This document shows, in pieces, positions 51,906-63,563 of a DNA stretch of 64,000 nucleotides. The stretch's first letter is position 1, and each line of letters begins with the position of its first letter. The stretch comes from Branchiostoma floridae. Taxonomy: Eukaryota > Chordata > Leptocardii > Amphioxiformes > Branchiostomatidae. The notes under the pieces were generated by a model that did not search any database, had not been told where the DNA came from, and saw nothing but the letters and a program-made list of their open reading frames with translations. The translations under genes were made by a program, and so were the position numbers. The stretch is taken from positions 24,698,432 to 24,762,431 of the forward strand of contig NC_049983.1 of assembly GCF_000003815.2 (NCBI RefSeq), written 5' to 3'.

Positions 51906-52978
51906 GTATGCATACGTGACGGATGAACCTCTTCAACGACAATTTGTATAGATTTTGGTGACATCAACGCTGAAAAGTGTCAGTGCCTGTGTTGAGTTAC
52001 CTGTTGACGGAATCGTGCGGTGTCGTGATAGACACCTCGCTTCACACCTCCGGGCCGCTTCTCGTGTTTTCAATCTCAGGTACGTTCTTTGTTGGATAAG
52101 ATGACTGTAAATACATTAACACTGTGATGTGACCATTTACAAGATTGTCGTCAGGTTTTCTTACAAATGGAGAGGTATCATTACAACACTCAATCACATG
52201 CTGATGACAGTTTGCTAAGCCAAATTACTTAGCGGGTCTCCGTCACTATACTGAGTCGTGTCCCATTATACGTATCCCATCCAGATGCAACGACACGTGA
52301 CCGTGAATAGCACGAAATCACATCGAAATGCAAATACACAATAATGAAGAAAAAAACTCAATGTTTTTAAAAATCAATAAATGCATTTCAATGTCACTGT
52401 CCACCTACCTTTGTCCATACATACCAAATAGTTCAGCTCAGTTCAGTTAAGTTCATAGACTCAACATAGACTCAACGAAAAGAAGTAACCCTGGTTTTAG
52501 ATTTGAACTGTCTGAAAAAAAATTCTTTAAAAAACGAGTGGTATTGGTTGCCTGAGATGCGAGGAGTTACCAAACGAACCAAATCCAAGCTAGGTACTCA
52601 TTTGCTCCTGAGTAACGTTAGAGAATGAAGTGTATTTCCCAAGGTCCGAAAATTGGAAGCATAACAAGATCTGAACCTATAATTGGTTCTGGGCCAAATG
52701 CTTTTTAGTTACGCCACGTGACCTTAAGTGTTCCAACCACGCGAGAACCCTTTACCAGAGACGATAGGTTCCTACATTAAAGATAAATGTGCACAAGCCT
52801 TATTTCCTAGCTGAAGTAACAGGGGCAAAGCAGTCCCGGCTTGGCTACGCGAACGAAGATTACCTAGCATGTATGTGTTCCACAAGACAGTAGTCAAAAG
52901 GCTAAACATTATCCAACTCGCTCGGAAAACTGTCTTGCGCCAGCGAATCTACTTGCACTCACTCACTATCTGGTTTAT

Positions 52979-53017
52979 CGCCTGTTGTCCCCAACAGGCC
53001 AGGGGGGACAACAGGCG
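52979..53017. repeat. Short GC-rich hairpin
   Basis: CGCCTGTTGTCCCC and GGGGACAACAGGCG are perfect 14-nt inverted repeats around an 11-nt loop. Nothing nearby indicates a terminator or RNA gene. Confidence 0.7.
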
Positions 53018-53100
53018 AGGGTTAGGCATGACGATAGCTCACCAGCGCCCTCTATCAATTGGGTTAGCACTGTGTAGGCTAGGGAAATGCATGCCATTCA

Positions 53101-53376
53101 TTATGTTGTCAGTTCATCTATTACAGGGTCGTTTACATGGGTTCTTTTTCCCTCTATGGTCATTTTGGTGATCTTCCCAGGCCACTTCACATGTTCCATT
53201 CTCTGGAGTTTGTCGTGCCAGCGCAGTCCTATGAATCTCACTGTGTCCCGTAAACTCTGTGTCCCTAGCTTACTTCTTAGCTGTTCAGTTGTGAGGATGA
53301 CTGAGAGTATGTTGGAGCAGATACAACGGACTATGACGTCGGCACTTCTAGTTATCCTCCTCATGTCATTTGTCAC
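53101..53376 (-). pseudogene. LINE reverse-transcriptase C-terminal remnant
   Basis: The frame reads LRSKLGTQSLRDTVRFIGLR, then WHDKLQRMEHVKWPGKITKM and TIEGKR. The order Leu-Arg-Trp-x-x-x-Leu-x-Arg-Met, a Trp-Pro and Glu-Gly-Lys-Arg is a hallmark of the C-terminal end of RTE/Jockey-like non-LTR retrotransposon polyproteins. Upstream reverse-transcriptase motifs are absent, so the copy is truncated. Confidence 0.65.
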
Positions 53377-54763
53377 TGGCCAGGTCTCAGAGGATTAAAC
53401 ATCTTTTTTCGAATTAGATCCTGCGGAAAGCAATCATGGATACTAGTATGTTGATATCTTTGTATCTATCTATATCTATCGATTTCAAGCTCCTTCTCTC
53501 TCTCTCTATCTTTCTATCAATTAATGCAAAGAGATATACCAATCATCTTCCTGAAATTTCTACCTCAAAGCATTTGTCTGATCGAAATAAAAATAGCCCT
53601 ACCTTTCTTTTATCTTTATGGCTTATTGGTCGTGTCGTTTCAGTCGCTTTGAAGATTTGTAGAGTAGTGGCTTAATGAACAACACAAAAACAATGTAGAC
53701 TTGTAAAAGTATCCCATAGAACACAACAACAAAGTTAACCCAAACAATGTAATAGAACTGTAACAATACAAGTGCTATACAACATATAAATGTCAGAAAA
53801 ACATTATCTACTAGATCATAATTATCAATTAGAAAAATATATGTTATGAATATGAATATTTTCGTCAACTACCTAGCAACTTTTACAAACTAACCTATGA
53901 AGTTATCTAACATCTAACCTATACTTTGAACTATATTATGAACTAAATAACCTCTAAAACTATTCAACCTTGAACCAATGAGGTTACAAATCCTGGCTTG
54001 TACATATAATTAAACAATTCAACAAATACTCTATATAAAAATGGTCCACAAAACCAGTTAAAGAATCAGCATTCTGTTACTTTCTTTTCTTCTCAAAACG
54101 AAGCTTTGCATTGTTATTGTGTCCTGTTATACTGTTAGTGTTGTTATATTTTAAACCATTTTTTTGTAGATTTATGACAGAACCATAAGGTTAAGGTAAA
54201 TTTGTCAATACAACAACTGACTACATCTAACTGCAAACAATATAATACAAATGCAAAACAAAATAAGATCTGTACAAGATAGTAAAACCGATTGCGAATA
54301 AACGAAAGTTGCTATTAACTGCTGCCTGTTAGTGAACTCCTCAGAAACAGATTATTTATTACTTCTATCTAGCTTAAATACCTTGTTAACCAAGAAAAAA
54401 ATACAGTAAAGCTACAATATGAGAAATCAAAATGCTACTACTTGTCTAAACTAACTGCCTTCTCTTTCTGGTCAATTATCAAGAAACAGATCATGCTGCA
54501 TGCAGTGGTTTGCACCTGTCTACAATGAATACAGTTAAGATGTTACATAAGACTAAGGCGATGCTATCTCAAACCAAATTCAAAAAGGAAAAAATGACAA
54601 CTTCGTCAACTGTCATCATTTGATGGTCCTCCTTAGACTGGTAAAACATGTTGCACAGATGCATTATCCTGCTTGCTACCTTACACCAATAGTTCTCACA
54701 TTGTGCATCAGATTCAAAAGATCTTATGACAAATCTTGTCGTCCTGAACAGTATGCAAAGGCG

Positions 54764-55578
54764 TTACTTCTGTTGGGTTTCTCTCCTGTGTGTTTTGATG
54801 TGAGTCTTCAGATTACTTAGCGTGATGAACTGCCTGCTGCACTCCTCACACGTGTAGGGTTTCTCCCCCGTGTGAGTGCGCATGTGTATCTTCAGGTTAC
54901 ACTGCCTACCGAACTGTTTGCTGCACTCCGCACACCTGTAGGGTTTCTCTCCTGTGTGAGTCCGCATGTGTGACTTCAAATTGCAAAACTCACTGAACTG
55001 CCTGCTGCAGTCCTCACATCTGTAGGGTTTCTCCCCTGTGTGGGACCTCATGTGAGACTTCAGATTCCCCAGCTGACTGAACTGCTTGCTACACTCCTCA
55101 CACTTGTAGGGTTTCTCACCTGTGTGAGTCCACATGTGAGACTTCAGATTCCCCAGCTGACTGAACTGCTTGCTACACTCCTCACACTTGTAGGGTTTCT
55201 CACCTGTTTGAGTCCACATGTGAGACTTCAGATTCCCCAGCTGACTGAACTGCTTGCTACACTCCTCACACCTGTAGGGTTTCTCACCTGTGTGAGTCCG
55301 CATGTGAGATTTCAGATTAGCCAGCTGACTGAACTGCCCGTTGCACTTCTCACATCTGTAGGGTTTCTCACCTGTGTGAGTCCGTATGTGTACTTGAAGA
55401 TGACCAAGCCGACTGAACTGCCTGCTGCACTCCTCACACCTGTAGACCCTCACAGCTTTGCGTCGCCCGTTGGTCTTTCACATCTCTCTCCTTGCCAGGT
55501 GTGAAAACTGTTGGCAGAACCCCCTGCTGCTCCTGTCCTGATGTCATCCACATCTTGTACGTTGTCTGTTGTCGCCAT
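54764..55578 (-). pseudogene. C2H2 zinc-finger gene, copy 1 (8 fingers), frameshifted
   Basis: The conserved N-terminal start MATTDNVQDVDDIRTGAAGG begins at 55578, but its frame stops at TGA 55452-55450 after 42 codons. The finger array is open in another frame from about 55453 to 54764. Against copy 2 there is a net loss of 13 nt between the TWQGER segment and the VRVYR that opens the array, which accounts for the shift. The eight fingers are of the CEECSRQFSQLGNLKSHMRT type with TGEKP linkers. Finger 3 reads HMWTQTGEKP, so its fourth zinc ligand His is Gln. Translation could restart only at an internal Met, losing about two fingers. A single-base assembly error cannot explain a 13-nt difference, but the locus could still be misassembled among such similar copies. 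Confidence 0.75.
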
Positions 55579-56804
55579 GTCAAATATAGCTGGATCAAAA
55601 CGAGACATAAAACAAAATTCAAATCATGAAAAACAATACATGTAGTTATGTATTGACACAGTAACATGTCAGTATCTGGTGTAGAGCATTGCTTGTTTTC
55701 AGTGAAATAATACACAAAGCTGATGCCATTGAGAAACCACAGAAAGATTCAGAGGTAGTGACCTGTCTTTTATTTCTATTATATCCCTCTCAAAAACAAA
55801 TTTCCTGTCCCTGCCTCTGAAACAGCTAGCCAGATTGTGCCCTGGCGAGAGCAGTTTACACCATGGCACAGAAGTCGCTGAAAATGTGTTCTCCAAACAG
55901 ACGCCAAGCGAGTCAGAAAAATCCCAACCTCTGCTTAAAATGAAAATGGCCTTTTTGCAGTGTGCCACATTGTCAATAAAAACGTTTTTTGAATGATATT
56001 GACGTATGCGATATCTAATGCTTGCAGGCATAACAATAAGACAAAAAAACAAAAAAAAAGAGAGTTTAAATGTTGACGCCGGACGTCAACCTATTCCTGT
56101 TATTGCAATGTAAAACAAAGGCATCTCACAAAGTCATGCTGGTTTCTCTGTAAAATGTGCATCTCTCAAATTGATTTCTCAGTAGCACCCCTGCAGTAGT
56201 TATTGAACCGTCCCGTGGTTTTCCCACGTCAGTACCTAGCACCTGGCTGCACGGCGGATGGAATCCAGATGTGCAGAACAAGGCGGGAAGTACTGGTGCC
56301 GGGGCGCAAGTAGGGGTTTAGAGTATACATAGGGGAAGCGACAACAGATCAACTCTGTCCCTGCCCAATACCAGAATCAGCGGCCCTTGATAACAGCAGT
56401 CTTCACAATCGGTACATAGAAACTCAACATTGCGTAGGGATCAAACTTTTTTAAAGGCCAGCTTTCAAATAGAACACACAGCATGATCCAATGATCTAAT
56501 AACCCCCTACCGACCCTCGCGATCTGTTTACGTTTTCTACTCCCCCGTCGTCAGCTTCCGACCATCAAGCAACTGTACGATCCAGCAATTGATATGATTT
56601 TCTTATCCTAACTACGTACGCCGCTACACTGAAATAAACAGCTTGGCCTGAATGTATAGACCAGACTACAACTTATAGGATGGATAATACTGTACAAATT
56701 CTACGATGAATATCACAGCCAAACGAAAAGGTACGCCGACACACATTCATTGTTTTGTTAACTCAACAAACCCTCGAACACCGACACATGCTAACTTTTC
56801 TTAC

Positions 56805-56950
56805 CTGGAACTTGGTTGATAAACAGTCGCCTGCTGAATCACTGTACAATGACTGCGGAACTCCTTTTCCAGAGACGAAAAATCGCTCTAGACCTCAGGA
56901 AGACTCGAGAAGGTGCTAAATTTTTCTGACAGGAAGCCGCAATGCGCTGA
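56805..56950 (-). other. Probable 5' UTR exon of zinc-finger copy 1
   Basis: The stretch ending CCAAGTTCCAG|GTAAGAAAAG is closely matched by 60139-60296 (ACGTCCAG|GTAAGAAAAG), including CGTCTCTGGAAA, AGGAGTTCCGCAGTCATTGT and CAGTGATTCA. Conservation across the duplicate and the strong donor suggest a transcribed leader exon about 1.2 kb upstream of the coding exon. The 5' limit is approximate. Confidence 0.6.
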
Positions 56951-56951
56951 C

Positions 56952-56959
56952 CCGGAAGT
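56952..56959. promoter_or_regulatory. ETS-type site upstream of zinc-finger copy 1
   Basis: CCGGAAGT in GCGCTGACCCGGAAGT is the consensus of ETS factors such as GABP, common in TATA-less promoters. The same word and context are kept at 60298-60305. Confidence 0.45.
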
Positions 56960-57140
56960 GTATGCTAGTTCGGGGGGTTAAATTCCTTCACCTGATTAAC
57001 TACCAAATGTACGCTGGTCTCCGTTTAACTTTAATGGTTCATCAGAAGCAATGCGTGTCTATAGCTATTGCTCTTAATACTAAATTGATACGTGATGACT
57101 GTCTGTAGCCGCCACGCATCAACCACTGATGCTTGCGAAC

Positions 57141-57175
<35 letters not shown>

Positions 57176-58324
57176 GACTTTTGTCTCCAACATAACTACC
57201 GACGTACCAAAAATCATATGCCAAACATACGAAAGGTGAGGCGTTCTGTTCTCATATTCTGCCATTTTTATCAGTCTTACGTCCCAATACAATTTTTCAT
57301 TTCCATTCTACCTACATTCTTTGTCAACAATAGTTTGAATCAAAGAAGATCACAAAAAAATGTGCAACCATTCAAGGGTTCTTACTGATTCTTATTGGTT
57401 CTTACAGTGAACATGTACCTTTAGAAAACATAATATCTAAAACTTTCCATCAGCTTAGCTTGATTGATGTTTTGCTGGACAGTACATGTATACGTGTACT
57501 ACTAGCACTTCCTTCTAAACAAAACGAAATTATTGAACAAACAATTCAACTTCTAACCTATAAAGAAACTATTTGACCTATAGCAAATAGCCTATATTAA
57601 AATGACCTATAAAAACAGTAATGGAATCAGCATACTGTAAACGTTTTAGTTTCTTTTCAAATGAACTTTCTCGCTAGATCTCTCGACTTTCAGCTGACTC
57701 AGAGAAATAAGCTTTGTGGCCAATTAGTCCTGACATTTCCAATGTTTTGTAGGTTTAATAATAACCTCAATGTAAACTGCAGTTAACGCAAATAAACAGT
57801 ATAATAGAAATGCAGAATCAAGTGCTGTACAAGAGAGGTACAAGATAACAAAACTAATAACAAATAAACCAAATAAAGTTGCTATTAACTGCTGCCTGTT
57901 AGTGAACTCTTCAGAAATACATTGCATATCACTTCCAACAGAACTACTTTGTAAACCAACAAAACTATATAAAGCTACAATATGAGGAATCAAGATGCTG
58001 AAACTTTCTAAATAAACTCTCCCCTCTTTCTGTTTAAGAATAAGGATACAGATCAGGCTATATACACGTTTTGCTTCAACTATAACATGCGGCCTACAAT
58101 GAATAAAGATAAAATTAAGATGTCACAACCAACTAAGGTTATGTCGTCTCAAACAAAATGCAAAAATGGGAAAAAGACAACTTTATCAACTTGTCATCAC
58201 TTGATGGTCTTCTGATTAACTTCCTGCACTGGTAAAACTCCTGTGCACAAATTACCCTGCTCGCTTTCTTACACAAAATAGTTGTGCATCATCATTATGA
58301 CAAAAAAATGTTGTACCAAAGGCG
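56960..58324. other. Stretch between zinc-finger copies 1 and 2
   Basis: It starts with the upstream side of the copy 1 promoter and a (GATT)n run at 57140-57168. From about 57520 it resembles the 3' flanks of the other copies: GTTGCTATTAACTGCTGCCT at 57880 is also at 54309, so it probably contains the 3' UTR of copy 2. No other gene is seen. Confidence 0.55.
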
Positions 58325-59068
58325 TCACTTTTGTTGGCATTGTTTCCTGTGGGTTTCTATGTGCCTCTTCATGTTCCCCAGTGTACTGAACTGCCTGCTG
58401 CACTCCTCACACCTGTAGGGTTTCTCCCCTGTGTGAGTCCGCATGTGGTTCTTCAGATGACCCAGCTGACTAAACTGCTTGCTGCACTCCTCACACCTGA
58501 AGGGTTTCTCACCTGTATGAGTATTCATGTGTTTCTTCAAATCACCTAGCACTCTGAACTGCCTGCTGCACTCCTCGCACCTGTAAGGTTTTTCGCCTGT
58601 GTGAGTCCTCATGTGAGTCTTCAGAGCACCCAGCTCACTAAACTGCCTGCTACACTCCTCACACGTGTTGGGTTTCTCTCCAGTGTGAGTCCGCATGTGT
58701 CTTTTCAGGTTACCTAATGTACTAAACTGCCTGCTGCACTCCTCACATTTGTAGGGTTTCTCTCCTGTGTGAGTCCACATGTGTCTCTTCAGATCAATTA
58801 GCTGACTGAACTGCCTGCTGCACTCCTCACACCTGTAGGGTTTCTCACCTGTGTGAGTCCGCATGTGTACCTTCAGATGACTCGGCCGACTAAAGTGTCT
58901 GCTGCACTCCTCACACCTGTGCACCCTCACACCTTTGTCTCGCCCGCTGGACTCTTCCCCGAACTCCTCACGCCTCTCTCCTTGCCAGGTGAGAACACTG
59001 TTGGCAGAACCCCCTGCTGCTCCTCTCCTGATGTCATCCACACCTTGTACGCTGTCTGTTGTTGCCAT
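58325..59068 (-). CDS. C2H2 zinc-finger protein, copy 2 (7 fingers)
   Basis: 247 residues from ATG 59068. This start, rather than the upstream Met of the open frame, is chosen because MATTDSVQG is shared by all three copies and lies just after a splice acceptor (TTTACAG). The first 52 residues are a Gly/Ala/Glu-rich segment with no KRAB, SCAN or BTB signature. Seven contiguous fingers with TGEKP linkers follow, all with intact Cys2His2. Helix positions -1,2,3,6: RSHV, QIDR, TGNR, EGAT, VGDK, QGHN, TGNR. The short tail ends QQK. It is probably a sequence-specific nuclear DNA-binding protein; the target is not known. A non-coding leader exon at 60139-60296 probably precedes it. Confidence 0.88.
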   Translation of the reverse strand: MATTDSVQGVDDIRRGAAGGSANSVLTWQGERREEFGEESSGRDKGVRVHRCEECSRHFSRPSHLKVHMRTHTGEKPYRCEECSRQFSQLIDLKRHMWTHTGEKPYKCEECSRQFSTLGNLKRHMRTHTGEKPNTCEECSRQFSELGALKTHMRTHTGEKPYRCEECSRQFRVLGDLKKHMNTHTGEKPFRCEECSKQFSQLGHLKNHMRTHTGEKPYRCEECSRQFSTLGNMKRHIETHRKQCQQK

Positions 59069-60138
59069 GTTGAAAATATCTTGATCGACGTCTGTAAAAA
59101 TAAAAACGAATTTTAAAACGTGGCGAAATATTTGTAATAAAGTATTGATACAGTAAAGGATGTTCAGAGAAATGCTCGTTTTAGTAAACCAATTCAAAAC
59201 ATTGAAACTGAGAAACCATACAAAGACTGGGAAACAGCGACCAGTTTTCGTTTGCAGACTTCTTGGAACAAGTTTCCATTTAGGGGAAAACAAACTCCAC
59301 AGAACAAGAGAACCAGGCCCATGTGGAAAATGGCGAATATGCTCCACCCCCCCCCCCCCCCCCCCCCGAACAAAAACAAACGCCAGCACTCGGAGAAGTC
59401 TGTGAACAAGGCTACTTGTCTTCAATACACTACTAGTAGTTTGCGGGTTTTCTTTTTTTGAGGGTGCTTGGAGAGTAACAATGCCACAGTCAGTGAACCG
59501 TCCCGAGGTTTTTACACGCCCCCATCACAGTTAATGAACCGCCCAAGGTTTTCACGCGCCCCTGTCTGGCCGCCCGGTGGGATGGAATCCAAATGTGGAA
59601 AACAAGGCGGGAAGTTCTGGCGCCGGGGCGCACGCAGGGGTTTACAATATACATATGGACAGCGAGAACAGATCAACTGTGTAACTGCCAATACCAGAAT
59701 CAACAGTCCTTGATAACCGTGGACTTCAGATATGGTACATAGGAATTCCACACGGCGTTGCCATAAAATGGCTAACTTTTGCATACAGCACTCTGCATGA
59801 TCTACTAACCCCTGCTGACCCTCACGATCTGTTTACGTTTTCTACTACCCGTCGTCAGCCTTTGACCAAGGACGTTACTTGCTTTGACCATCAAACTTTG
59901 AGAGATAATCATAAAGCATGCAACAATACGATCCAGCATCTGATATAATCTTCTAAACCGAAGTACGATACGCCCCTACACTGTGAAAAAAATAGTTTGG
60001 CCTGAATGTATGCGCCAGACTACAAATTCTAGGCTGAATATCACAGCCAACGACAATCCTCGCTGATACACACCATTGTTTTGCAATTTGTCAACTCAAC
60101 AAACCCTCCAACAAAGAATAAAAGCCAGCTTTTCTTAC

Positions 60139-60296
60139 CTGGACGTTAATTGGCACACAGTCGACTGTTGAATCACTGCACAATGACTGCGGAACTCCTA
60201 TTTCCAGAGACGAAAACGGCTCAAGGTACACCACGGAAACTGGACGAGGTACCAAACGAACCGTAGCCCTGGAGACAGGAAGTCGCAATGCGCTGA
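60139..60296 (-). other. Probable 5' UTR exon of zinc-finger copy 2
   Basis: It is the homologue of 56805-56950, with donor CCAG|GTAAGAAAAG and the shared block AGGAGTTCCGCAGTCATTGT. The start is approximate. Confidence 0.6.
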
Positions 60297-60297
60297 C

Positions 60298-60305
60298 CCG
60301 GAAGT
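60298..60305. promoter_or_regulatory. ETS-type site upstream of zinc-finger copy 2
   Basis: CCGGAAGT within AATGCGCTGACCCGGAAGT, identical in context to 56941-56959, about 3.35 kb away. Confidence 0.45.
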
Positions 60306-62231
60306 ATATGATAGATGGAGGTCAAACTTAACCTGACTGCCCAATGTACACGAGCTTCCGTTTAACTGATTCGTTGACTGTAATATGTGTTGATTGTTCT
60401 TAAAACTTCACTAGATTGATATGTATCTATTGGCAAACATTTACGAAAAGTGAGGGATATGGTATGCAAATAATCACTGGATAATTTGATATTATCTTCC
60501 ACTGACTTCTCCGTTGTTGTTGCACTTCTCACTGATTATCTTCACCAATAATACCTGATGACATAAATGATGCTCCTCTGTAGATCAACTATAGTTCAAT
60601 ACATCTCTCTCCTGCTTTTGCCGCATAAAATATGAACTTTTAAAAGCATACTCTACGGAAATACACAAAATATCAGCCAATCATTTAGCACATACATACG
60701 CTTTAAATTCCAAACTCTTCTGGCCTTTTGACGTTAAAGCCTTTTAACACTTATGAAGATAACAGTAAATTAATCTGCTGCGCTTTTTCTTAATAATGCT
60801 TTATAGGGACTGTCCAGAAACAATCTTGTAGAGGGATGTGACAAAGTCCCTTCGAGTTTATCTTTCAGCTGTTCTATTCTCATTTTCTGCATGCCATTAA
60901 TAAATCTAAACCGCAATACAACGCTTCATTTTCGTCCTAACAGAAAACAAGAAAACGCCATATCTAAAACTTTTACAACGTTTCATTTTCGTTCTACCCA
61001 CGTTGCCATTCAAGCTTAATTATGGATACAATTCAAGGCACTGTGGGTCTTACAGTGAAAACGTACCTACAAGAAAACACCATATCTAAAACTCTTCTTC
61101 ATCGTAGCTTTATTGAAGAATGTTTTACTGGACAGTACAGGAAATCTTATGCACAAAGACTACAAATAATCCCATTTTTCTTAGACATTTGCGGCTTGTT
61201 GATCAGATCGTTTCATAACAACATAACAAAATTACCCCAAACAATGTAATGACATGTTACAAAACAGGTGCTGAACAACTTATCATAACATGCCAGACAA
61301 AATAAAAGTGTTAATAACTGCAGTCTTTTTGTGAACTCCTCAGTAGAATATAGGTTATGAATATGGAAGTGAACTTCCTTTCAAACTACACAAATCTAAC
61401 ATTTAACCTATGATAACAAGAACTACCTGATGAACCAAACAAATTAACCCATAAAACTATCAATTATTTAACCTATATAAAAGAATATTTGACCTGTAAC
61501 AAAAGTAGTTAAGAAATCAACATGCTGTAAACTTTTTTTTCTTTAAAATCAGCAATCTAGCTGGATCTGTCATCTTTCAGCTGACTTGGTAAAAGATTTA
61601 CACCTACATTTGTGGCCAAAAAGTCTTGTCTCTTCAACGGTTTTGTAGATTAATACTAGAATTGTAAGCTAAAAACAATATAAATACTACAACTACAGTC
61701 AACACATTCAATAGAGTAGAAATGTAGATCAAAAGCAGTGCTGTACAAGATAGCAAAACTAATGTCAAAATTTACTATCAACCGTTGCCTGCTGGTGAAC
61801 TTGTTAGAAACATATTGGTTATTACTTCTAACAGAACTACTTTGTAAACCAACAAAAGTATATAAAGGTAAAATATTAGGAATCAAGATGCTAATCAGTA
61901 TGTTTCTAAATCAACTCTCTCCTCTTTTTATTGAAAAAATACATACCAGGCTGCGTGCACTGTTTTTCTTCAACTATACCATTCATTCTACAAGGAACAA
62001 AGATAGCTAGGGTGCCACATACTTGTAACTGAGGAGATGTAAAAATGCAAAGAAAAAGAAAAAAAAAACATGATCAACTTGTCATAACTTGATGGTCTTC
62101 TGTTTTACTATATAAACTGGTAAACCCTTCGCACAAGATATCCTGCTTGCTCCCCTAACATCGATAGTTTTCACCTTGTGCACCAGAGGACTTTATAAAA
62201 AATGGTCGCGATAAACAGTTTGTCGAAGGCG

Positions 62232-63563
62232 TCACTTCTGCTGGGTTTGTTTCAGGTGGGTCTTCATGTGCACCTTCAGATTACTCAGTTGACTGAACTG
62301 CCTGCTGCACTCCTCACACGTGTAGGGTTTCTCTCCAGTGTGAGTGCGCATATGCCCCTTCAGATTGCCAAACCAACTGAACTGCCTGCTGCACTCCTCA
62401 CACCTGTACGGTTTCTCACCTGTGTGAGTGCGCATATGCCTCTTCAGATCGCCCAGCCGACTGAACTGCCAGCTGCACTCCTCACACCTGTACGGTTTCT
62501 CGCCTGTGTGAGTGCGCATATGCCTCTTCAGATCGCCCAGCCCACTGAACTGCCTGCTGCACTCCTCACACATGTACGGTTTCTCACCTGTGTGAGTGCG
62601 CATATGCCCCTTCAGATCGCCCAGCTGACTAAACTGCCTGCTGCACTCCTCACACCTGTAAGGTTTTTCTCCTGTGTGAGTCTGCATGTGTCTCTTCAGA
62701 TTACTCAGCTGACTAAACTGGCTGCTGCACTCCTCACACATGTAGGGTTTCTCTCCTGTGTGACTCCGAATATGTTGCTTCAGATTACTCATATTACTGA
62801 ACTGCCTGCTACATTCGTCACATTGGTAAGGTTTCTCACCTGTGTGAGTTCGCAAGTGTTTTTTCAAATTAACAAGCTCACTAAACTGCCTGCTGCACTT
62901 CTCACACCTGTAAGGTTTCTCCCCTGTATGCGTCTGCATGTGTCTCTTCAGATTATATGGCCGATTGAACTGCTTGCTGCACTCCTCACACCTGAATGGT
63001 TTCGATCCTGTATGAGTTTTCATGTGTCTCTTCAGATCACTCAGCTGACTGAACTGCTTGCTGCACTCATCACATCTGTAGGGTTTTTCTCCTGTGTGAG
63101 TTTCCATGTGTCTCTTCAGATTACCCAGCTGGCTGAACTGCTTGCTACACTCATCACACCTGTAGGGTTTCTCTCCTGTGTGAGTCCGCATGTGTTTCTC
63201 CAGACTTTCCAGCTGACTGAACTGCCTGCTGCACTCCTCACACCTGTAGGGTTTCTCTCCTGTGTGTGTCCGCATGTGTTTCTCCAGATTACCCAGTAGA
63301 CTGAACTGCCTGCTGCACTCCTCACACCTGTAAGGTTTCTCCCCTGTGTGAGTCCGCATGTGAGACTTCAGATCACTCAGCTGACTGAACTGCTTGCTGC
63401 ACTCCTCACACCTGAACACCCTCACACCTTTGCCTCGCCCGCTGGACTCTTCCCCGAACTCCTCACGTCTCTCTCCTTGCCAGGTGAGAACACTGTTGGC
63501 AGAACCCCCTGCTGCTCCTCTCCTGACGTCATCCACACCTTGTACGCTGTCTGTTGTCGCCAT
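62232..63563 (-). CDS. C2H2 zinc-finger protein, copy 3 (14 fingers)
   Basis: 443 residues from ATG 63563, in the same MATTDSVQGVDD context and just after acceptor TTTTTACAG. The N-terminal segment is almost that of copy 2. Fourteen intact fingers follow; all linkers are TGEKP except TGSKP after finger 5. Helix positions -1,2,3,6: QSDS, LGNK, QESK, QGNR, QSDR, RYNR, EVNK, NSNQ, QSNR, QGDG, GGDR, RGDR, WGNG, QSNV. The tail LKQTQQK resembles that of copy 1. Non-DNA-contacting positions are nearly uniform while helix positions vary, as expected of a family diversified for DNA recognition. The leader exon should lie beyond the window end. Confidence 0.9.
   Translation of the reverse strand: MATTDSVQGVDDVRRGAAGGSANSVLTWQGERREEFGEESSGRGKGVRVFRCEECSKQFSQLSDLKSHMRTHTGEKPYRCEECSRQFSLLGNLEKHMRTHTGEKPYRCEECSRQFSQLESLEKHMRTHTGEKPYRCDECSKQFSQLGNLKRHMETHTGEKPYRCDECSKQFSQLSDLKRHMKTHTGSKPFRCEECSKQFNRPYNLKRHMQTHTGEKPYRCEKCSRQFSELVNLKKHLRTHTGEKPYQCDECSRQFSNMSNLKQHIRSHTGEKPYMCEECSSQFSQLSNLKRHMQTHTGEKPYRCEECSRQFSQLGDLKGHMRTHTGEKPYMCEECSRQFSGLGDLKRHMRTHTGEKPYRCEECSWQFSRLGDLKRHMRTHTGEKPYRCEECSRQFSWFGNLKGHMRTHTGEKPYTCEECSRQFSQLSNLKVHMKTHLKQTQQK

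Larger units (their letters stand above)
50692..54763. other. Intergenic region before the zinc-finger cluster
   Basis: No host gene is recognised. It holds a MITE relative at 51085-51243, a hairpin element at 51717-51905, a short hairpin at 52979-53017 and a LINE remnant at 53101-53376. From about 53690 to 54760 the sequence resembles the 3' flanks of the other zinc-finger genes (near 57500-58320 and 61200-62230) and probably includes the long 3' UTR of the first copy. Confidence 0.55.
59069..62231. other. Intron, promoter and spacer between zinc-finger copies 2 and 3
   Basis: From 59069 to about 60138 lies the first intron of copy 2, with a 22-C run at 59346-59367. Sequence near 59500-59740 is also found in the copy 1 intron (GTGAACCGTCCCG, AAGGCGGGAAGT, AACAGATCAACT). 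From about 61100 to 62231 the sequence resembles the 3' flanks of copies 1 and 2. No other gene is seen. Confidence 0.55.

Noticed and set aside
58325-59425. Longer 366-residue zinc-finger protein starting at 59425
   Set aside because: The upstream part crosses the intron acceptor and a 22-C run and has no counterpart in the other copies; the conserved start is at 59068.
62202-63299. 365-codon plus-strand ORF with Leu/Pro/Thr repeats
   Set aside because: It is the antisense shadow of the 14-finger array; its 28-residue periodicity comes from the fingers. The ORFs at 55040-55504 and 58853-59116 are the same effect.
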